Assembly: GCA_946478635.1 (NCBI GenBank)
Contig: CAMLCX010000036.1
Span: forward strand, 1-17,794
Direction of reading: 5' to 3'
Length of the DNA stretch: 17,794 nucleotides
Source of the DNA: an uncultured Pseudomonadota bacterium
Lineage (GTDB): Bacteria; Desulfobacterota_B; Binatia; UBA9968
Shown here: piece by piece, positions 14,338 through 17,794 of the stretch
Layout: each line of letters opens with the position of its first letter
Numbering within the stretch: position 1 is the stretch's first letter
Notes under the pieces: model-generated
Databases searched by the model: none
Told to the model about the DNA's origin: nothing
What the model saw: only the letters and a program-made list of their open reading frames with translations
Position numbers and translations under genes: made by a program

Positions 14338-15363
14338 ATGTCTGCTAGAAACCAATCAGCCGGCAGCTCCGGCATCGAGATCGAAACGGCGGATAGTTCG
14401 GTCCAGCAACTGGCGCCGCCGAATAGCTCGCAAAGATTTGAAGGCATAGCCTTTTCCTCGTCGGGAAACGTCATGGGTGTCGCTACCGCCGATACCAACA
14501 CCGTATTTCTATTTCGCCGAAAACCGGACGGACGCTTCGAAGACACGCCCTATTGGAGTATCAACGGACCCGGTTCAAAACTAAACTATCCGCACGATGT
14601 TTCCTTTGCGCCGGCGGGTGAAACCGAATTGCTCGCAGTCGCCCAACGCGGCGGGTCCATCGCTCTCTATGAAAAAAATAAAGCAAACGAGAGTTATCGT
14701 ACGGATCCGGTTTTCGAGATCAGCGGCGCACAGACGAAATTGAATTTTTCCGACGGCGTCTCGTTTGTCCCGCCGGATAATCATTACCTGGCAGCGTGTA
14801 ACCTCCTGGCCAGGAGCATTTCGTTCTACCGCAAAAATTCGGGTTTCCCGATTGGTTTCGACTTGAAACCGGTCTTCGAATTGAAGCACCACAGTTTCTC
14901 CGACCCGGATGGCCTGGCTTTTTCGCAATGTGGAAAATGGCTCGCCGTCGCCAACCATGGGAATCACACCGTGAGCATCTTTCAGCGTCGGCGCGGGATG
15001 TTTTCCCGTGGCGGAATAAAATACGGCCCCGATCCGATCACGATCATCGAAGACCCGGGGCTGCGTTATCCACACTCAGTGGCCTTTACCCCCAAGACCA
15101 ACCATCTTGTCGTGACCAACGCCGGAGCCAATTACTTCAACGTTTATGCGCCGAAAAGCCGCCTTTTAAAAACGCGCTGGTCACCTACTCCGGTGCTACA
15201 AAAAATAATCGGCCCTGAAAGCATCTTCAAAGAAGTCAATGCGCGCAACAAGATGGAAGGCGGCCCCAAAGGAATTGCAATTCATCAAAACAGTCTGGCC
15301 ATCTGCAGCCCTGAACAGGGCATCAAGATTTATTCGTTTCGCGAATATTCTACAGATGGCTGA
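14338..15363 (+). CDS. Beta-propeller protein (lactonase/YVTN-like)
   Basis: A 341-aa repeat protein made of beta-propeller blades. Repeating units can be followed by eye: GIAFSSSGNVMGVATADTN, DVSFAPAGETELLAVAQRGG, GVSFVPPDNHYLAACNLLA, GLAFSQCGKWLAVANHGNH, SVAFTPKTNHLVVTNAGAN and a last GIAIHQNSLAICSPEQG. Each has a GxxFxPxxxxLxVxN core followed by a strand with SIxxY or SIFxR. That makes about six blades and perhaps a seventh closed by the N-terminus. Propellers of this sort serve as binding or lactone-cleaving proteins; no metal ligands of known lactonases are identified here. There is no signal peptide. ATG 14338 has no strong ribosome binding site. It lies 95 bases after the permease on the same strand and converges with the oxidoreductase at 15487. 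Confidence 0.7.
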   Translation: MSARNQSAGSSGIEIETADSSVQQLAPPNSSQRFEGIAFSSSGNVMGVATADTNTVFLFRRKPDGRFEDTPYWSINGPGSKLNYPHDVSFAPAGETELLAVAQRGGSIALYEKNKANESYRTDPVFEISGAQTKLNFSDGVSFVPPDNHYLAACNLLARSISFYRKNSGFPIGFDLKPVFELKHHSFSDPDGLAFSQCGKWLAVANHGNHTVSIFQRRRGMFSRGGIKYGPDPITIIEDPGLRYPHSVAFTPKTNHLVVTNAGANYFNVYAPKSRLLKTRWSPTPVLQKIIGPESIFKEVNARNKMEGGPKGIAIHQNSLAICSPEQGIKIYSFREYSTDG

Positions 15364-15486
15364 ATCGCCTATGTGACTCGTCGAAGTATCACTTGGGAGG
15401 TTGATGAAAACCGCCCCCCTCTTTGGAAAAGACGGCCGGGGGAGATTTCCGAAACGCCCCTGCTTTTAAGGGAGTGGAACCGGCTT

Positions 15487-16419
15487 TCAGCGACCGACCA
15501 GCGGCGCTACCTTCCGCTGAAAGATCGTCAACTGCTCCAGCTCGTCGGCCACCGGCCAGAGAAAAACCCGCTGCACACCGGCGTCTTTGTACGCCGCCAG
15601 TTTCGCGCCGCAAGCTTCCGGCGCGCCGACGAGCAGGCGCTCGCGCATTTGCTCGACAGGCCGCTTCAACAGGGCGCCGATGATTTCCGACAACACTCGC
15701 TCCGCCTTCGCTCGATCTTCCGTGATGTACATGAACATGGTCGCGAGCGCGTTGGGAAATGTCGCGGGATCTTTGCCGCGGTTCTTTAGTTCGTGCTCGA
15801 GTTTACCTAATCCTATCCTGAATTGATCCGGCATGGTGTTGTACGCGGAAGCCAGCCAACCGTCTCCCAGCCGAGCGACGCGGCGCAGACCCGCATCCGA
15901 ACCCCAGCTGCCGATCCAGATCGGCGGACCCGGTCTCTGGAGCGGCCTGGGCTCGAGTTCGATTCCCGCAGTCGAATAAAAACGTCCGGTAAAGGGTTTG
16001 CCGTCGGCGCTCCACAGCGCGCGCAGCACCTGGATCGCTTCATCGAATCTCTTCCAGCGTTCCTGATAATCGAGATTCACGATTTCGTAATCACGCGCCG
16101 ACGAGCCCGGACCCAGACCGACGAACAGCCGGCCGTTGGAAAGCAGATCGATGGCGGCGAGCGCCTTCGCCATCGGCACCGGCCCGCGAACCACGTGAAG
16201 CAGGATGCTCGTCCCGACCGCCATGTTGCCGCTGTGCGAGAGCACCGAGGCAAGCGCCGTCGGCGCATCGAGCCATGGCAGAGCGGCGATCAAGTGGTCG
16301 TTCGCCGAGAGCGCCTTAAAGCCCAGGTCGCGAGCGGTTTGCACGTAGGCCGAAAAGCGCTCCAGGGAAAACTGATGGGACCCGAAGCCAACGACCGGAA
16401 GATGTACGCCGTAATCCAT
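15487..16419 (-). CDS. Luciferase-like (LLM) F420- or flavin-dependent oxidoreductase
   Basis: A 310-aa enzyme of the bacterial luciferase-like monooxygenase superfamily, cytosolic, using F420 or FMN. ATG 16419 is fixed by AGGAGG at 16427-16432 seven bases ahead; upstream frame to 16488 does not match the family. It begins MDYGVHLPVVGF, then SANDHLIA (the common DH in strand two), the long hydrophobic AVGTSILLHVVRGPVPMAKA, the cofactor-phosphate region SNGRLFVGLGPGSSARDY, ERWKRFDEAIQVLRALW, GRFY, and PPIWIGSWGSDAGLRRVARLGDGW, all in the order of the TIGR03619-like group. Length is normal and the gene is intact. The substrate is unknown; the group is abundant in actinobacteria, Rokubacteria and related uncultured lineages. 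It is alone on this strand between a 350-base gap and the convergent propeller gene. Confidence 0.9.
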   Translation of the reverse strand: MDYGVHLPVVGFGSHQFSLERFSAYVQTARDLGFKALSANDHLIAALPWLDAPTALASVLSHSGNMAVGTSILLHVVRGPVPMAKALAAIDLLSNGRLFVGLGPGSSARDYEIVNLDYQERWKRFDEAIQVLRALWSADGKPFTGRFYSTAGIELEPRPLQRPGPPIWIGSWGSDAGLRRVARLGDGWLASAYNTMPDQFRIGLGKLEHELKNRGKDPATFPNALATMFMYITEDRAKAERVLSEIIGALLKRPVEQMRERLLVGAPEACGAKLAAYKDAGVQRVFLWPVADELEQLTIFQRKVAPLVGR

Positions 16420-16769
16420 ATGGACTCCTCCTTCTAAATAATACGTCACGCTCTCAAGCTTGCTCAAAGACAAGTGCCAAAGAGACAAAAAGGACGCGGC
16501 AATCGATTCCCTCGTTCACTGAAACCTTTCGCGCCGGGTTCTCTCGAGTGCGGCGACTTGCAGGACCTCATGAGACGGCTCTGTACAGCTGTCGGCCCGT
16601 AGCTTAACAGAGCCTGGCCTGCCTACCCGTCTTTCACGATATATCCAACCCCCTGAACTTAATCGGGCATCGACGCTGCATATCGGAGCATCGAACTGAA
16701 GGTAAAGGAAAACGCCAAAGTGGGCCGGCGCGGGGCGCCTTCGCCCGGCGGATTTCCTTGACCGGTATT
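16420..16769. other. 350-base intergenic region
   Basis: No coding frame, tRNA or repeat is supported here. It holds the promoter region of the minus-strand oxidoreductase (a TTGAGC-18-TATTAT pair on minus at 16438-16467 is possible but sits so close that the ribosome binding site would begin the transcript) and, at its right end, the 3' flank of the ABC-F gene. There a GC-rich short hairpin on the minus strand (GGGCG, AAGG, CGCCC near 16732-16748) has only a 5-bp stem and no T tract. Confidence 0.5.
16427..16432 (-). promoter_or_regulatory. Strong ribosome binding site for the LLM gene
   Basis: AGGAGG on the minus strand, seven bases before ATG 16419. It decides against the longer frame that begins at 16488. 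Confidence 0.7.
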
Positions 16770-17794
16770 CTATCCGGCATACTCGCGATACAAATCTTCG
16801 ATTTCCTGCTTTACCCGGCTGATTCTCTGGGACAGTTCGTTGATTTGAGCGAAATTATTGCGATTCGCTTCGATCTCAAGTAGCTCGTTGTATTGCTTTA
16901 ACGTCGTTTCGCTTTTCAGGATCTTCGCTTCGAGCTTTTCGATCCTCGCTTTTTCCTTTCGCTCGGCCTTCTCGCGTTCTTTCTTTTCGTTGTAATCGTT
17001 TCGCGTCGTGGGCTTCTTTTGCGCGCCGTTGCCGTTGCTTTCGTCCTCCCAGCCGATCTTTTCCAGGAACTCGTCATATCCCGAGTCGAAGACATCCACT
17101 CGGCCGCGGTGGAAGACGATCAGTTTCGTGGCCAGGGCACGCAGGATCCGCTCGTTATGGGTGACGATCAACAAAGCGCCGGGAAAGTTCTGCAGGCTCT
17201 CGATCAAGGCGTCGATGGATTCCATGTCGAGGTGGTTGTTGGGTTCGTCCAACAAAAGCAGATTCGACGGATGAGCCAGGATCTTCCCCAATAGCGTCCG
17301 GCTTTTTTCGCCGCCCGACAACACGGAGACTTTCTTTAGCGCCAAATCGCCGCCGAACATCATCGTGCCGCAGATATTTCGCACCTGGGTGCGGGTCAGC
17401 GCCGGATTGGTCTGTTCGATTTCCTGTTCGATAGTCAATTTTGGATTGAGCCGTTGAATGTTGGTCTGGCCGAAGTATCCGAGCTTCATCTCCGGATGAG
17501 CCTTGAGCTCGCCCGTCGCCGGTTTGAGCCCGCCGGACAGGACGTTTAGCAGAGTCGATTTGCCTTTGCCGTTGTTACCGATGACGCCGAATCTATCGCG
17601 CGCGTTAATAGTCACGTTAATATGCCGGAACAAAAGGTGATGCGGTGTGTAGCCAAATGAAAGATTGCACGCTTCAAGCAACGTTTTGGCGGCAAAGGGG
17701 GCGTGCCTGAATTCGAAATCCAAAGATTCCATTTCGGTTAGCCCGTCGAGTTTGGGCAGTTTTTCCAGCATCTTGATGCGCGACTGCACCATCT
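16770..17794 (-). CDS. ABC-F ATPase, C-terminal half (cut by window end)
   Basis: The 341 codons visible are the last part of a cytosolic ABC-F protein; the N-terminal ATPase domain lies beyond the right edge. The frame enters at the linker between the two ATPase domains (QSRIKMLEKLPKLDG), so the ATG near 17792 is internal, not the start. The second ATPase domain has Walker A GNNGKGKST, signature VLSGGEKSRT and Walker B LLLLDEPNNHLD, where the usual DEPTNHLD of the family has Asn for Thr. Switch His is in IVTHNERIL. After residue 260 comes a long charged coiled coil (KKEREKAERKEKARIEKLEA, then KILKSETTLKQYNELLEIEA) ending LYREYAG, as in the Uup/YheS-type subfamily. ABC-F proteins act on ribosomes (stalling relief, antibiotic protection) or, for Uup, on DNA-related processes. 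Which subgroup applies cannot be settled from this half. Confidence 0.9.
   Translation of the reverse strand, partial: MVQSRIKMLEKLPKLDGLTEMESLDFEFRHAPFAAKTLLEACNLSFGYTPHHLLFRHINVTINARDRFGVIGNNGKGKSTLLNVLSGGLKPATGELKAHPEMKLGYFGQTNIQRLNPKLTIEQEIEQTNPALTRTQVRNICGTMMFGGDLALKKVSVLSGGEKSRTLLGKILAHPSNLLLLDEPNNHLDMESIDALIESLQNFPGALLIVTHNERILRALATKLIVFHRGRVDVFDSGYDEFLEKIGWEDESNGNGAQKKPTTRNDYNEKKEREKAERKEKARIEKLEAKILKSETTLKQYNELLEIEANRNNFAQINELSQRISRVKQEIEDLYREYAG

Noticed and set aside
16438..16467. TTGAGC-18-TATTAT promoter-like pair on minus for the LLM gene
   Set aside because: The expected transcript start would fall inside the ribosome binding site at 16427-16432, so the fit is poor.
16595..16668. 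A 74-base tRNA-like stretch starting GCCCGTAGCTTAAC and ending CGGGC
   Set aside because: Only five acceptor pairs and a short D-like stem form. There is no proper anticodon stem and no GGTTC-type T arm.

Overview
This window looks like chromosome from an uncultivated, fairly GC-rich soil, sediment or groundwater bacterium. The proteins are Gram-negative in style: Sec signal peptides, a periplasmic Cu/Zn superoxide dismutase, a sigma-54-type activator with its kinase, and a luciferase-like oxidoreductase of the kind often F420-linked. Together with two small Cys-containing secreted paralogues this fits deltaproteobacterial, Binatota, NC10 or Rokubacteria-like lineages. That placement is inference from gene content only. 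I see no phage, insertion sequence, CRISPR array, rRNA or tRNA.

Layout, left to right. Threonine synthase (33-1199, +) faces a secreted Arg/Asp-rich protein (1367-1768, -). Divergent from that protein is a small-exoprotein cluster on +: two tandem paralogues of about 100 aa (2046-2351, 2395-2697), a strong hairpin (2711-2742), a secreted carboxypeptidase-regulatory-like protein (2793-3239), and the remains of a small gene that reads through only with two frameshifts (3250-3532). A minus-strand signalling operon follows: membrane histidine kinase (6624-5401), NtrC-class sigma-54 activator (5429-4026) and a receiver-only regulator (3887-3519). A doubtful extra ORF (6970-6614) lies in front of the kinase.

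The plus strand then carries a sugar-phosphate nucleotidyltransferase coupled to a double-domain universal stress protein (7041-8991) and a secreted Cu/Zn superoxide dismutase (9052-9594). A large two-HKD phospholipase D-superfamily protein lies on minus (11637-9841). Next is a promoter-like site (11794-11823) and two overlapping small membrane-protein genes (11887-12063 and 12056-12364). An ABC-2 exporter follows: its ATPase is cut by an in-frame TAA into 12486-13184 and 13188-13457, and its permease is at 13454-14242. A beta-propeller protein (14338-15363) converges on a luciferase-like oxidoreductase (16419-15487, -). The right edge holds the C-terminal half of an ABC-F ATPase (minus, cut by the window end).

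The clearest functional units are the three-gene signalling operon, the nucleotidyltransferase/stress-protein pair and the ABC exporter. The most notable observations are the stop-split ATPase, the doubly frameshifted small gene, the tandem YCH...YYGxC secreted paralogues, and a 58-aa membrane protein gene overlapping its downstream partner by 8 nt. No complete new system can be claimed from this sequence alone.
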